From Desulfobacterales bacterium (lineage in GTDB: Bacteria > Desulfobacterota > Desulfobacteria > Desulfobacterales > JAHDSC01), in contig JAFGES010000053.1 in assembly GCA_016931455.1 (NCBI GenBank), positions 1 through 36,128 on the forward strand: DNA of 36,128 nt, given 5' to 3'. The position numbers were made by a program, and so were the translations under genes. Shown here one piece after another: positions 7,075 through 14,817 of this stretch. Below the pieces are notes generated by a model that worked only from the letters and a program-made list of their open reading frames with translations, had not been told where the DNA came from and made no database searches. Each line of letters opens with the position of its first letter. Position 1 is the first letter of the stretch.

Positions 7075-7133
7075 GCTTACCTCCTTTTCGGTTAAAGCGT
7101 TCTGACATTATATGTCATTCAAGGTAAGCATGA
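7071..7133 (-). promoter_or_regulatory. Inverted-repeat control region over the integrase start
   Basis: TCATGCTTACC (7071-7081), which covers the integrase start codon and part of its ribosome site, is repeated as its exact 11-bp reverse complement GGTAAGCATGA (7123-7133). Between them lies TGACAT-TAT-ATGTCA (7103-7117), which on the minus strand contains TATAAT, and a further TGACAT sits at 7134-7139. If transcription starts upstream of 7133 the leader RNA could fold over the start codon. If it starts inside, the palindrome is an operator over the -10 box. Confidence 0.5.
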
Positions 7134-7792
7134 TGACATAATGAACTTATATCAAAAAGTTTTCATCGGATTGATATTTTTGTAGGTTGGCAAGTAATTG
7201 CGGGTTTTACGAGTTCGAAATTGAGAAAGACACCCATTTTTAATCATCCTTTTCAAGACGCATAATTATCAAAAAAATTCATATGCCGATTTGTATCTTG
7301 ACAATTATCCTTCTTTCTTTAGATAATTATATAGTTGACACCTCTCCCGATTTTTCTAAATGTGCGCTAAAACCCATTCTCTATTGAAAAGGCATTGAGA
7401 CAGAAATGTTTTTATCGACATGATTTAGAATCCTGATACAGAAAATGAATTTATTTAACATTGAATTGAATTAAAAATAAAAATTAAAACCACCTGAGAA
7501 AAATGGTTTTGACTATTTGGAGCCGATACTTTCCAGGGAGCGGCAAACAGGCAGTGTACATAAAGTCCGAAACAAACGACGGAGAAATTCAAGAAAAGCT
7601 CCGGCATACTTTATGCCCTTGTTGTGAAATGTGAACCCTCCCCGTTTATTTTATATATAAATATCGCTATCTTTTAAACACACTTCTAATATCCTATTAT
7701 TTGAGCTTTTTTTATTTTTAAGCAATTTGTGATTTTCGGAAGGACTTCAAACAAAATAATGGAGAAAACTTTTAATTGAAAGGAGCTCTACA
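7134..7792. other. AT-rich intergenic region with a promoter-like site
   Basis: No convincing gene was found. TTGACA (7298-7303) and GATAAT (7322-7327), 18 bp apart, form a good plus-strand promoter, and a second TTGACA lies at 7335-7340. AATTATC (7304-7310) and GATAATT (7322-7328) form an inverted repeat inside it, a possible operator. ATAATTATC also occurs at 7262-7270. The promoter is about 450 bp before the esterase gene, so its transcript has a long leader or another target. Confidence 0.45.
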
Positions 7793-8794
7793 TTGAAAGA
7801 ATTACGAAAAATCTCTTATTTTTTATTTGCAACTGCAATGCTTGTTGCCGTTTTTGTTTCGACCATTTTCATATCACCGGCGCATGCGAGAAAAATCGAG
7901 GAAATAATCGTCTTCGGTGATAGTCTATCAGATACTGGGAATCTCTATGTTACTAGTAACATGACTTTTCCAGAGTCGCCACCTTATTATAACGGTCGGT
8001 TTTCTAATGGTTTGGTATGGGTTGAATATCTTGCTCTACGGATAAATATAGAGGTACCGGTACCAAGCAATCTTGGCGGAACAAATTACGCTTGGGGTGG
8101 AGCTGAAACCGGCTATGGTTTATCTGCTCGTGGGACTCCCAATGTTGGTGAGCAAATTAAATATTTCTTAGGTACTGATCCCGAAAATCATAATTTGCCG
8201 AAAGATAACCAGCTTTTTATTGTATGGGCCGGATCAAACGATTTTAATAATACAAGTGGTCTCCTACCAGATCCTCAAAATTTAGTAAAGAACATTACTA
8301 AACACATAGAAACGTTAGCCTTAACCGTTCCCGAAACAAAATTGACATTTCTCGTGCCGAATCTACCTCCATTAGGACAAACTGCACGCGCCCATTGTTT
8401 AGGGTTATACTATCCTAATATACCACCAATGCTTGATTATCTGTCCGTAGAATTTAATACTCTTTTAGCTAACGAATTGAAAGAATTAAAGAGAGAATTA
8501 AAAAAGTTATATTCAATCAAGGTTAAGATTTTTCAACTTGATATATATGCTCTTACTCAAGAAATGTTGATGAATCCTGAAGTTTTCGGTTTTATAAATA
8601 TTACAGATACGGCAAGGCTGGGGGCTGATGCCATGGGCTGTCCACTGGATGTCACGGCACTTAATGAAGGAGTAGTTGATAATGCAGATGAATATCTTTT
8701 TTTCGATGATATTCATCCTTCTAGTACATTTCACCAGGTTGTCGCCGAGAGGGCTTTGGAACTAATTTATGAAATTGACGAAGACGATAATTAA
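7793..8794 (+). CDS. Secreted GDSL/SGNH-family esterase or phospholipase
   Basis: The 333-aa product uses a TTG start at 7793, 7 bp after AAAGGAGCT. Residues 1-32 are a signal peptide (basic start, hydrophobic core, cleavage after AHA). The SGNH blocks are in order: FGDSLSDTGN with the nucleophile Ser44, block II Gly in NLGGTNYAWGGAETG, block III WAGSNDF, and block V DDIHPSSTFHQ with the Asp/His pair near residue 306. These residues build the ester-hydrolysing triad and oxyanion hole. The layout resembles thermolabile-hemolysin/phospholipase-like secreted lipases. It stands alone between a gene-poor leader and a terminator. The substrate cannot be told from sequence. Confidence 0.9.
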   Translation: MKELRKISYFLFATAMLVAVFVSTIFISPAHARKIEEIIVFGDSLSDTGNLYVTSNMTFPESPPYYNGRFSNGLVWVEYLALRINIEVPVPSNLGGTNYAWGGAETGYGLSARGTPNVGEQIKYFLGTDPENHNLPKDNQLFIVWAGSNDFNNTSGLLPDPQNLVKNITKHIETLALTVPETKLTFLVPNLPPLGQTARAHCLGLYYPNIPPMLDYLSVEFNTLLANELKELKRELKKLYSIKVKIFQLDIYALTQEMLMNPEVFGFINITDTARLGADAMGCPLDVTALNEGVVDNADEYLFFDDIHPSSTFHQVVAERALELIYEIDEDDN

Positions 8795-8874
8795 ACTCTA
8801 GTGCGAATCTATAATTGAGGCAGGGTTGGCAATGGCGAGGCGATCGCTTAACGTTTTGAAGCAAAGTGAGAAAG

Positions 8875-8905
8875 GACCGTTGATTGGATATCAGCGGTCT
8901 TTTTC
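8875..8905 (+). terminator. Rho-independent terminator after the esterase gene
   Basis: GACCGTTGA (8875-8883) pairs with TCAGCGGTC (8891-8899, one G-U) around a 7-nt loop and is followed by TTTTTC. It lies 80 bp after the esterase stop on the same strand. Confidence 0.8.
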
Positions 8906-8969
8906 TTTTCGAAGAAATCTTCTGTAACGGGTAGCCGCTTTGCTAACTTAAGAATCCTAAGCAGCTTTG

Positions 8970-9107
8970 CTATCGATAATAAATAATGTTTTCAACAGTT
9001 ATCTTTTCCTTTGCCGGTTTCAGCTGCATTGCCTGGGTTTGCTTGTTCCTGCCAACTTCCATGAAATTATAGAAGACACGAATTATATCCAGCAGCTTGC
9101 CAACCAT
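8970..9107 (-). pseudogene. Remnant of a DDE transposase/integrase C-terminus
   Basis: Forty-five codons read MVGKLLDIIRVFYNFMEVGR and then NKQTQAMQLKPAKEKITVEN before a stop. This resembles the common C-terminal end of rve-type transposases (YNF...K-TPAM-LGLA...EDI). Upstream in frame is a stop and no catalytic domain remains, so it is a decayed insertion sequence end. The exact IS family is unknown. Confidence 0.5.
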
Positions 9108-9175
9108 AGCCGGTTTTTAGGGACCTTATCCGAACCGGTGGCGACCTAAACTCGCTGAATTGCTAATCGGTCTCT

Positions 9176-9346
9176 CTAACAGCGATAATCTCCTTTGAAT
9201 TTGCATGAAAAAGCGGTCAATGTTTGGTCCTCGTCATACCTCTGGATATTCGTCAGCAGGTAGCACATGGCCTTTTCCGGCTCTCCCATATTCAGGTGTT
9301 TCTCCAAACGATCCTGCCATTTTCCGATGTTAACAATCTGAGTCAT
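9176..9346 (-). CDS. Small hypothetical protein (56 aa)
   Basis: The ORF reads MTQIVNIGKWQDRLEKHLNM, then GEPEKAMCYLLTNIQRYDED and QTLTAFSCKFKGDYRC. It is helical and amphipathic with no signal peptide or membrane segment. GAGGGG lies 13 bp upstream, slightly far for a ribosome site. It is on the same strand as the transposase remnant just downstream and may be cargo or a fragment. I do not recognise a family, though the composition is protein-like. Confidence 0.4.
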   Translation of the reverse strand: MTQIVNIGKWQDRLEKHLNMGEPEKAMCYLLTNIQRYDEDQTLTAFSCKFKGDYRC

Positions 9347-9437
9347 CTTCTCATTATTACCCCTCAGAGTTATTTTAAAGTTTTTATCAAATTGGGCGAT
9401 TCTTCATATATAACCTATTTAGAATAAGGAGTTAAAC

Positions 9438-9599
9438 ATGGGATACTGCTTATATATTTTTTCGGCAATGCTTCTTTCAGCCACTGCCCATGCCACCCAA
9501 ACAATTCCACGGTCTGAGCTTGTCGGCTGTTGGCCGGTTTTTCTTCTGTGCTTAGGAGTTGTGGGCATTGGGATGTGGTTGAACTTGAGTAGGAGATAG
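9438..9599 (+). CDS. Small secreted or membrane protein (53 aa)
   Basis: ATG 9438 follows AAGGAG (9426-9431) with good spacing. The product starts with a signal-like segment (MGYCLYIFSAMLLSATAHA) and has a second hydrophobic stretch (WPVFLLCLGVVGIGMWL) before an ending of LSRR. It therefore spans or attaches to the membrane once or twice. No family was recognised. It is 81 bp before another tiny membrane protein gene on the same strand and the two may be co-transcribed. Confidence 0.55.
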   Translation: MGYCLYIFSAMLLSATAHATQTIPRSELVGCWPVFLLCLGVVGIGMWLNLSRR

Positions 9600-9680
9600 C
9601 AGAAGCAACCTAAGCTGCCAGAAATGAATAAAATTGCAGATTATAGGAATTACTTACACGGATGAAGATTGAGGTTGGAT

Positions 9681-9866
9681 ATGAAGTGGTTTCCGGAACC
9701 GATTTATAAGACCTTACCTTATGCCTACTTTCTAATTGGAATAGTATGTCTTTTTCTGAGTTTCTCATCATATTCAGTGGGAAGGGTGGGGTATATTTTT
9801 TCGGGCCTTTTGTTTACAGGTGCGGGATTAATCGTGGGATATTGGCGTTTGAAAAGTCGAAAGTGA
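9681..9866 (+). CDS. Small two-helix membrane protein (61 aa)
   Basis: I chose ATG 9681 over the TTG at 9669. The protein reads MKWFPEPIYKTLPYAYFLIG and on, with membrane segments at about residues 12-30 and 36-55, a short loop and a basic end (WRLKSRK). The family is unknown to me. It follows another small membrane protein gene and ends just before a GC-rich palindrome that separates it from the convergent MFS gene. Confidence 0.55.
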   Translation: MKWFPEPIYKTLPYAYFLIGIVCLFLSFSSYSVGRVGYIFSGLLFTGAGLIVGYWRLKSRK

Positions 9867-9876
9867 TGGTGGTCGC

Positions 9877-9896
9877 CCCCCGGGTGCACCCGGGGG
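9877..9896. terminator. Perfect 20-bp GC palindrome between convergent genes
   Basis: CCCCCGGG-TGCA-CCCGGGGG is fully self-complementary and lies between the stops of the small membrane protein (9866) and the MFS gene (9905). It forms a very stable hairpin in RNA from either strand. No U-run follows on either side, so it may work as a transcript end-protector or Rho-assisted terminator rather than a classical one. Confidence 0.5.
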
Positions 9897-9904
9897 CTGG
9901 CCCT

Positions 9905-11320
9905 CTACTTCCTAAGTACACCTCTTGCCATCGAAAAGAATATACCGATCATACATAATAATGCGAAAATGAGAAATACGATTTTCAAGCTATGAAGAAA
10001 GAGCGTGGAATTGGATTGCGTTATCGGAGCATTTCCCAAGAATATTGCAAAAGAAATGGTAGCTGTTGCCATGCTCAGCATCTGGCCTAATAACCGCATC
10101 GTTGAAACTACACCGGATGCAATACCGAAATATCTCTTTTCAACCGCACTCATGATGGCATTCATATTCGGTGAAGAAAACAGAGCAAAACCGAATCCAA
10201 GTAGAATTAAAATTCCAATAATATAAATAACGGGAGTTTTCGGGCTTAGAAAAACCAGCTGCAATAATCCGAATACCGTCAGGCTCATTCCAATCGATGC
10301 AATCATACGGGGTTCAATTTTGTCGGACAATCTGCCGGATATCGGTGAAAATGCGGCTTGCACAATAGGCTGAAAAACAAGGATTAAACCGGCTTCCTGA
10401 GGATTGAATCCTTTAAGATACTGCAGATATAGACTCATCATGAAGGTAACGGCAAAAGTGGCGGAATAATTAATCAGCGCGGCAAGGCTTGAAAACGCAA
10501 AAATGCGATTGTTTTTAAACAGCTTTAATTCAAAAACCGGATATTGGATCGATTTTTCATGGGCCGTAAAGATGATAATACCTATTATACCGAAGCCGAC
10601 AATAAAATACGCCATGGAATTGGGCAGTAACGTGGCACCGTAAATCAGTGCGACCAACGAAAAACCATAGATGATGCTGCCGGTCAGGTCAAATTTTTCG
10701 CCCGGCATTCCCTTCCATTCTTTTTTAAGATGCTTGACTGCGATAAAAATCGATAAAAGCCCGAGAGGAACGACAGTCAGAAATATGCTTCTCCAGCCGA
10801 AATGATGGGTCAAGGCGCCACCTACGGTCGGACCCACTGAAAGTCCCACGTAGACGGCGGCGACATAAATTCCAATCGCCCGACCCCGTCTTTGAATCGG
10901 AAATACGGAGGTTAGAATTGCCATGCCGGTGGTTGTGATCATGGCAGCGCTGAACCCTTGCAGCACTCTAAGGGAAATTAAGATGGTTATCGTTGGTGCG
11001 AAAGCAGAAAAAAACGATGCAGCGACAAACAGTGATAATCCAAGTACGAAAAACTTTTTATGCCCGTAAATATCCGCAATTTTACCGATAGGAACGAGAA
11101 AAACAGCTGTCGATAGTAGATATGAAGTGGCAATCCAGCTCAAGACAACCGCGCTGATTTTAAAATCGGCCTGAATGGCAGGCAGAGCCACATTGACTGC
11201 CGAAATCATGAAGGGCCCGATAAAAGAGCTGAAAGTGGCGACAATGAGGGTCGAATTCTCCAATGCGTGATTATCCGACGGCTCAACGGATTCATTGAAA
11301 TCTGATTTATTTTTTTGCAT
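9905..11320 (-). CDS. MFS multidrug exporter, DHA2 (EmrB/QacA) type
   Basis: I chose the ATG at 11320 (MQKNKSDFNESVEPS), giving 471 aa; an upstream TTG at 11416 would add 32 residues. About 14 hydrophobic segments are visible. The loop motif GKIADIYGHKKFFVLG (motif A, after segment 2) and the early motif NVALPAIQADF with SWIATSYLL mark the DHA2 drug:H+ antiporters. The RVLQGF and GPTVGGALTHHFGWRSIF (motif C) stretches follow in order. It probably exports toxic organics using the proton gradient. It stands alone, convergent with the preceding genes, and substrate is not deducible. The ribosome site for the chosen start is weak. Confidence 0.85.
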   Translation of the reverse strand: MQKNKSDFNESVEPSDNHALENSTLIVATFSSFIGPFMISAVNVALPAIQADFKISAVVLSWIATSYLLSTAVFLVPIGKIADIYGHKKFFVLGLSLFVAASFFSAFAPTITILISLRVLQGFSAAMITTTGMAILTSVFPIQRRGRAIGIYVAAVYVGLSVGPTVGGALTHHFGWRSIFLTVVPLGLLSIFIAVKHLKKEWKGMPGEKFDLTGSIIYGFSLVALIYGATLLPNSMAYFIVGFGIIGIIIFTAHEKSIQYPVFELKLFKNNRIFAFSSLAALINYSATFAVTFMMSLYLQYLKGFNPQEAGLILVFQPIVQAAFSPISGRLSDKIEPRMIASIGMSLTVFGLLQLVFLSPKTPVIYIIGILILLGFGFALFSSPNMNAIMSAVEKRYFGIASGVVSTMRLLGQMLSMATATISFAIFLGNAPITQSNSTLFLHSLKIVFLIFALLCMIGIFFSMARGVLRK

Positions 11321-11949
11321 ATTAATCCAAATCGTTATTATTTCCAAAAATCTGCTGAGGATATTTTTCCTCACTAAAGACAGCTTTTCTATATTCCGGA
11401 AATGCTTGAAATTCAACCGCCATTATCTTATTGCAGCTTCAATTTCAAACCACGAGCCTATCTAAATATATTATTTTTTAAGGCCGGTACTGCAACATAA
11501 ATGCCTCCACTTTATGATCGAAACCAAAAGAGACACAAAAGTCGATAAATAGGTATTTTCTTGATGTTGGAGACGGCCTGAGGCTATACATAGGGAAACC
11601 CCCTAAATTTTTTAGGTAAAATTCCCCTATTCAGAAATGTTTACCCATAAAAATGAGCTTTTCCCCTATAGACAAAGATAATAACTAGTTATAAATATAT
11701 AAATAATAAAATTGGTTTTTGAGCATATCAAAGCTTTTTCCCGCACACCATGTAAAGCAAGACGCTTAGAAATTTCAAAGTGAGTTTATTCATAAAGGGA
11801 ATTCTTAAGCTATAGTCATTTATTTCATAATAGAACATTATCCGTTTTATTAGAATGTAAGTTAACCGGTTAATTTTTAGATAATTTTTAGGCTCTATGG
11901 CTGGAAGTAAGGATGAATTTAAAATGGTATATTTAAAAAGGAGGGGAAA
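11321..11949. other. AT-rich intergenic region with regulatory repeats
   Basis: No gene is supported. Near 11600-11660 there are CCCCCTAAA-TTTTTTAGG, AATTCCCCTAT and then the 33-bp element at 11644-11676 shared with the hsp20 upstream region. AT-rich DNA rich in TATAAAT-like strings follows to 11949. Confidence 0.5.
11644..11676 (+). promoter_or_regulatory. Promoter-like element shared with hsp20 upstream region
   Basis: CCCATAAAAATGAGC followed by TTTTCCCCTATAGACAAA matches, with one substitution and a few small gaps, the minus-strand sequence upstream of hsp20 (18435-18470). A related AATTCCCC-TAT motif precedes both. It points toward the 69-aa protein gene at 11950. The regulator is unknown. 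Confidence 0.55.
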
Positions 11950-12159
11950 ATGGCTGATTATAGTTCTAGAATCGAGACGATAGGGGATCACATTGCCAAG
12001 AAAGAAGGTTACATCGGTTTAAAAGGCGTGGAGGCTGTTTATCGATACATCATTGATAAATATAATTGGCTTCCTGAACAAGTCCGTGGTCTCGGCAATG
12101 AAGACGTGAGTATGCTATTGGCTGGTTATGAAGAAAAAGGTATGACGGATTGGGATTGA
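11950..12159 (+). CDS. Conserved small soluble protein (69 aa)
   Basis: ATG 11950 follows an excellent ribosome site (AGGAGGGGAAA). The product is MADYSSRIETIGDHIAKKEG followed by a helical, charged body (LKGVEAVYRYIIDKYNWLPE) and the ending EEKGMTDWD. It has no membrane segment, no cysteines and no known catalytic motif; I recognise it only as the kind of short conserved hypothetical seen in deltaproteobacteria. The element shared with hsp20 upstream suggests stress-linked expression. It is convergent with the nitronate monooxygenase gene, separated by a nested palindrome. Confidence 0.75.
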   Translation: MADYSSRIETIGDHIAKKEGYIGLKGVEAVYRYIIDKYNWLPEQVRGLGNEDVSMLLAGYEEKGMTDWD

Positions 12160-12181
12160 AAAAAAATGTGAATGATTCGGG

Positions 12182-12278
12182 AAATAACTTTACAAGACCG
12201 ATGAGACTTTACCGGATAATGTTTTATATTCGGCTCATCGGTCTTGCCGTAGGCCATCAAATTTTTGTAAAGTTATTT
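12182..12278. repeat. Nested inverted repeats between convergent genes
   Basis: AAATAACTTTACAA (12182-12195) is the exact complement of TTGTAAAGTTATTT (12265-12278). Inside it CAAGACCGATGAG (12193-12205) is the exact complement of CTCATCGGTCTTG (12234-12246). The outer right arm contains the stop codon of the nitronate monooxygenase gene. It could be a bidirectional terminator or a small palindromic (MITE-like) insertion. Confidence 0.75.
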
Positions 12279-13349
12279 TAAAGCCTGCTTATACTCCCTA
12301 ATCAAGGTATTCATCAATTCTTTGACGGAAATAATTTGATTAATACGATAAACATTTTTTCCGGCGAATGCGAAACCATCCTCAAGCAGACCTCTTTTGG
12401 CATTTGCTAATGCAAGGGCGATGCAATATGGGCTGTCTTTGTGCTTGCAAGTGCTGATACAGTGGTAAGGACACTTAAAAGGTTTTTTCTTTCCATTGCT
12501 TACATCTTCAATGAAAAGGTTGCGAATCGCACTGCCCGGAAGACCTACGGGACTTTTGATAATCACGACATCTTCCTTTTTGGCGTCAATATAGGCTTGC
12601 TTGAATTCAATCGATGCGTCGCATTCATGAGTCGCAACAAAACGGGTTCCCATTTGTACGCCGGAGACACCCATCTTTAAGAAATTGTAAATATCATCTC
12701 CCGAATAAATACCCCCCGCGGCAATAACCGGAATATTTTTTTTCTTTTCATTTTCAAAGGGCTTAACTGCAGCAATGACTTCTTTTACGAGGTTTTCCAA
12801 AGCAAAATCGGGATCGTTCAACTGATCGGGTTTAAAACCGAGATGTCCCCCCGCCTTGGGGCCTTCCACTACAAAACCGTCCGGTAAATAATCAAATTTT
12901 GATAGCCATCGTTTACAAATTGTTTTGACGGCCCTTCCGGAAGATACAATGGGAACTAATTTGGTTTTAACGCCTTCCTTGAGATATTTAGGAAGTGCCA
13001 ACGGTAGCCCCGCTCCGGAAAAAATGATATCGATCTTTTCCTCTATGGCCGTTTTTGCCAAATCGGCAAAATTTGTTAATGCGACCATAATATTGACACC
13101 TAAAATGCCTTTGGTCATACTTTTGGCTTTTTGAATCTCTTTTCTCAGCGCTCTGATATTGGCTTCCAAATAATTTGAATTGATATCCGGCTCATTCATA
13201 CCGATCAGCGGTGTGGCAATTACGCCGATTCCCCCCTCATTGGCGACGGCTGATGCCAGTCCTGAAAGTGAGATGCCGACTCCCATTCCACCCTGGATGA
13301 TTGGAACTCTGGCAATCAGATCACCAAATTTTAACGTGGGTAAGTTCAT
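12273..13349 (-). CDS. Nitronate monooxygenase / 2-nitropropane dioxygenase family flavoprotein
   Basis: I chose ATG 13349 (MNLPTLKFGDLIARVPIIQG) behind AAAGGAAC, giving 358 aa; the longer reading frame to 13475 lacks support. The FMN-binding TIM barrel is shown by IIQGGMGVGISLSGLASAVA near the start, the central GPKAGGHLGF motif, IPVIAAGGIYSG and VQMGTRFVATHE near the phosphate site. These enzymes oxidise nitronates or act as related FMN oxidoreductases/enoyl reductases. The C-terminal part (about 290-330) carries cysteines (CPYHCISTCKHKDSPYC) that could bind a metal or iron-sulfur cluster, a feature of the anaerobe-type subgroup. It stands alone; the physiological substrate is unknown. Confidence 0.85.
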   Translation of the reverse strand: MNLPTLKFGDLIARVPIIQGGMGVGISLSGLASAVANEGGIGVIATPLIGMNEPDINSNYLEANIRALRKEIQKAKSMTKGILGVNIMVALTNFADLAKTAIEEKIDIIFSGAGLPLALPKYLKEGVKTKLVPIVSSGRAVKTICKRWLSKFDYLPDGFVVEGPKAGGHLGFKPDQLNDPDFALENLVKEVIAAVKPFENEKKKNIPVIAAGGIYSGDDIYNFLKMGVSGVQMGTRFVATHECDASIEFKQAYIDAKKEDVVIIKSPVGLPGSAIRNLFIEDVSNGKKKPFKCPYHCISTCKHKDSPYCIALALANAKRGLLEDGFAFAGKNVYRINQIISVKELMNTLIREYKQALK

Positions 13350-13943
13350 AATTCTTGTTCCTTTAAAAATTTCTGATTTTAATACAACATATTGATTATT
13401 AAGAATATAATTGGCCCAAATAATTAGCTCCAATATTGATGTTAGCCCAAAACCATTGCTTTTGTCTGTTAACAAAATAGGAATAGGACCAAAGCACCCT
13501 CCTGAAATTTCGGGCTTTGGACTTGAGAGGAGCCGGATAGGCGTGCTTCAAGGCGAGGGCTTCCGAATTTCGGTAATCGTTTTTCAATAAATCATTTCTA
13601 CATAATGCTTGTTATAGAGCAATAGTCGGTTCAAAGATATAATGACCACATGGTCACAAGCGTTTATTTTTTATATATAATCATAAGTTACCTTAAAAGC
13701 AATAGAAAAATCGATGAGAATTCAAATCTCAATAGAAAGAGGGAGCGATTGAGAACTTAAAAAAGAAATAAATTTGTTTGTATTTTACTGAAATTTATGT
13801 AAAGCATATCCATATATTAGATAGGATTATTATCCATTCAGCAAAACATCATTCATGGGATTGATACGTTTTTATTATACTTTAATAATAGCCGTTAATT
13901 CGTTTGCTTTATAGGATATATCAAAATCGTTAGCGAGATAAAA
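13350..13943. other. Intergenic region upstream of the por operon
   Basis: No gene is supported; a 62-codon minus-strand reading frame at 13399-13587 has no good ribosome site. Around 13638-13656 a TATAAT box overlaps the inverted repeat TGACCA-CA-TGGTCA (listed separately). The rest is AT-rich DNA with no clear signal. Confidence 0.4.
13638..13656 (+). promoter_or_regulatory. Possible -10 box overlapped by an operator
   Basis: TATAAT (13638-13643) is immediately followed and overlapped by TGACCA-CA-TGGTCA (13643-13656), a 6-bp inverted repeat typical of TetR- or GntR-type operators. No good -35 box is seen. The first por gene starts 288 bp downstream, so repression of the operon from here is inference. 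Confidence 0.35.
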
Positions 13944-14507
13944 ATGAAAAGAGATATCATCGAAATCCGATGGCATGGCAGGGGAGGGCAGGGTGCAATC
14001 ACCGCAGCCAAAATCGTTGCGAAATCCGCCTTTGAATCCGGATATCGCGGTGTTGTCATGGTGCCGACCTTTGGGACCGAACGTAGGGGAGCACCTGTCT
14101 TTACATCTCTGAAGATATCTAAAGAAAAAATCTATGATCTTTCTCCCAGTCAGAGTCCGAATATGGTCGTGGTTCTGGACCATCTATTGCTCGAAGAAGC
14201 CGATGTTACTAGTGGGTTGCAGCCGGGCGGTTGGCTGGTTTTAAATACTCCCAAAACCCCTGAGGCTTATCGCTATGAGGGTATACGCATTGCAGTTGCG
14301 GACGTTACTTCGATTGCCGGTGAGGCGGGTCTTTCCAAAGGTATTGTTAATTCCGGAATCATTGGTACATTTGCAAAAGCGAGTCAATTGATGGATATTC
14401 ACGTTTTGATGCGGAATATTGAAGATGAATTCAGTCAAAGCAAACCACATGAAAATTCCAGGGCCGCTTTTATGGCGTACCAAAAGACGGTAATCGGAGG
14501 TAAATAA
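13944..14507 (+). CDS. porG: 2-oxoacid:ferredoxin oxidoreductase, gamma subunit
   Basis: The 187-aa protein carries the gamma-domain signature EIRWHGRGGQGAITAAKIVA near its start, then the MVPTFGTERRGAPVF motif (about residues 40-55). It is the first gene of a gamma-delta-alpha-beta operon whose product oxidises a 2-oxoacid, most likely pyruvate, with CoA to acyl-CoA, CO2 and reduced ferredoxin in the cytoplasm. Length is normal for a separate gamma subunit. Its stop is directly followed by the delta start. The ribosome site before ATG 13944 is weak. A branched-chain (VOR) specificity cannot be excluded. Confidence 0.9.
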   Translation: MKRDIIEIRWHGRGGQGAITAAKIVAKSAFESGYRGVVMVPTFGTERRGAPVFTSLKISKEKIYDLSPSQSPNMVVVLDHLLLEEADVTSGLQPGGWLVLNTPKTPEAYRYEGIRIAVADVTSIAGEAGLSKGIVNSGIIGTFAKASQLMDIHVLMRNIEDEFSQSKPHENSRAAFMAYQKTVIGGK

Positions 14508-14813
14508 ATGGGGACGAGAACTTGCGGCCATAAAATATCTTATAGTGAACCCGGGCCCGGTGACGGTGGGCGAACCGGTTCATGGCGGGTTTTGCGACCG
14601 ATTATTAATTTGGATCGATGTACACCGGCCAAGCGCAATACCAAGGCCTGTTTTATATGCTGGTTGTGCTGCCCGGACGGGGTCATTTCAAGAAGCCTGC
14701 CGCCGACGATCAATTACCAATATTGCAAAGGTTGCGGGATTTGTGCGGAAGAGTGCCCCATGAATGCCATTGAAATGGTTGAAGAGGTCAGCCTGATAAA
14801 GGAGGAAAAATAG
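14508..14813 (+). CDS. porD: 2-oxoacid:ferredoxin oxidoreductase, delta (2x[4Fe-4S]) subunit
   Basis: The 101-aa ferredoxin-like subunit starts right after the gamma stop, behind GGAGG. The second cluster motif is standard: CKGCGICAEECP (near residue 73). The first is unusual: CTPAKRNTKACFICWLCCPDG, where the first Cys of the normal C-x2-C-x2-C-x3-CP is absent at its place and a Cys nine residues before the second could stand in (C-x9-C-x2-C-x3-C). In this family the delta subunit passes electrons from the thiamine site to external ferredoxin. It sits 4 bp before the alpha gene. Whether the shifted Cys is the norm for this subgroup I cannot check. Confidence 0.9.
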   Translation: MGTRTCGHKISYSEPGPGDGGRTGSWRVLRPIINLDRCTPAKRNTKACFICWLCCPDGVISRSLPPTINYQYCKGCGICAEECPMNAIEMVEEVSLIKEEK

Positions 14814-14817
14814 AAGG

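Noticed and set aside
7500-7700. AAAACCA...TGGTTTT hairpin near 7488 as a terminator or attC
   Set aside because: Short stem with an 11-nt AT-rich loop and no T-run or core boxes.
11728-11991. 87-codon minus-strand frame in the AT-rich gap before the 69-aa gene
   Set aside because: It overlaps the start of a well-supported gene and reads as translated AT-rich DNA.
13399-13587. 62-codon minus-strand frame upstream of the nitronate monooxygenase gene
   Set aside because: No ribosome site and no recognisable protein pattern. It overlaps the unsupported 5' extension of the neighbouring gene in another frame.
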